From positions 294 through 5,901 of the forward strand of contig VBAO01000375.1 in the NCBI GenBank assembly GCA_005883865.1: 5,608 bases of DNA, given 5' to 3'. The translations under genes and the position numbers were made by a program. Below, piece by piece: positions 5,506 through 5,608 of the stretch (positions are counted from its first letter, which is position 1; each line of letters starts with the position of its first letter). The stretch is from Candidatus Segetimicrobium genomatis (lineage in GTDB: Bacteria; Sysuimicrobiota; Sysuimicrobiia; Sysuimicrobiales; Segetimicrobiaceae). Under the pieces are notes generated by a model. That model saw nothing but the letters and a program-made list of their open reading frames with translations, was not told the DNA's origin and made no database searches.

Positions 5506-5608
5506 CTACTGGTCTTTCCAGGATCTCAGGGTGTTGAAGTTGCTGAACGCATTCGAGATGCCGGACGTGTCGAGGTAGTAGCCGTTCGTGCCGGTGTAGT
5601 TGAGCTGG
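5506..5608 (-). CDS. C-terminal end of an unidentified, probably secreted protein (runs off the right edge)
   Basis: On the minus strand an open frame enters from the right edge and ends at TAG 5508-5506, showing 33 residues. They are rich in N, S, T, G and Y (for example TGTNGYYLDTSGISNAF), with one acidic and two basic side chains before a final SWKDQ. Such composition is usual for extracellular proteins. The pattern of an aromatic, a GYYLDTSG-like strand, then F-x-x-L-x-x-W recalls the C-terminal part of right-handed parallel beta-helix proteins, which typically continue past that tryptophan, so the protein may be cut short. This resemblance is from memory and weak. Local G+C is about 55% by hand count, well below nagA next to it, and codons such as AGA, AAA and AAT appear. 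It converges on nagA with 25 bases between stops. It could also be a chance frame. Confidence 0.45.
   Translation of the reverse strand, partial: QLNYTGTNGYYLDTSGISNAFSNFNTLRSWKDQ

Noticed and set aside
1..5608. tRNA or rRNA genes, CRISPR arrays, insertion sequences, attachment sites
   Set aside because: Nearly all bases are covered by recognised protein genes; I saw no direct-repeat arrays, transposase motifs or tRNA-like sequence.

Overview
The window is high-GC (about two thirds or more G+C by eye) bacterial DNA, densely coding, with several GTG starts and short or overlapping gene junctions. No gene fixes the taxon. The predicted solute-binding protein is exported by a plain Sec signal without a lipobox, which fits a diderm (periplasm-bearing) bacterium better than a typical monoderm. 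An uncultured high-GC soil or sediment lineage is a reasonable guess, not a demonstration.

Layout. Two transcription units diverge from an 87-base gap at 4212-4298. Leftward (minus strand) runs a probable operon: a GNAT acetyltransferase (4211-3783), a family 5 peptide-type solute-binding protein (3760-2273), a DppB-type permease (2229-1276), a DppC-type permease (1279-425, overlapping dppB by 4 bases), and the N-terminal 121 codons of murQ, MurNAc-6-phosphate etherase (364 to beyond base 1). Rightward (plus strand) runs a complete nagA, GlcNAc-6-phosphate deacetylase (4299-5480). At the right edge a convergent minus-strand reading frame ends at 5506. Only its last 33 codons are visible, and they look like the tail of a secreted protein in noticeably less GC-rich DNA.

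How the genes work together. MurQ turns MurNAc-6-phosphate into GlcNAc-6-phosphate plus D-lactate, and NagA deacetylates GlcNAc-6-phosphate to glucosamine-6-phosphate. These are consecutive steps of peptidoglycan amino-sugar salvage. The Dpp/Opp-type importer genes lie between them, so the simplest reading is a cell-wall recycling locus in which the transporter brings in muropeptides, cell-wall peptides or amino sugars. That substrate is inferred from context. The transporter ATPases and a MurNAc kinase, both needed to complete the route, are not in the window and may lie to the left past murQ.

Details deserving attention are an apparent in-frame loss of about 20 residues in a conserved part of the solute-binding protein, a 16-codon mini-ORF that overlaps both the solute-binding protein stop and the dppB start by 4 bases, and a GC-only palindrome in the same junction. 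No RNA genes, CRISPR arrays, insertion sequences or origins were seen.
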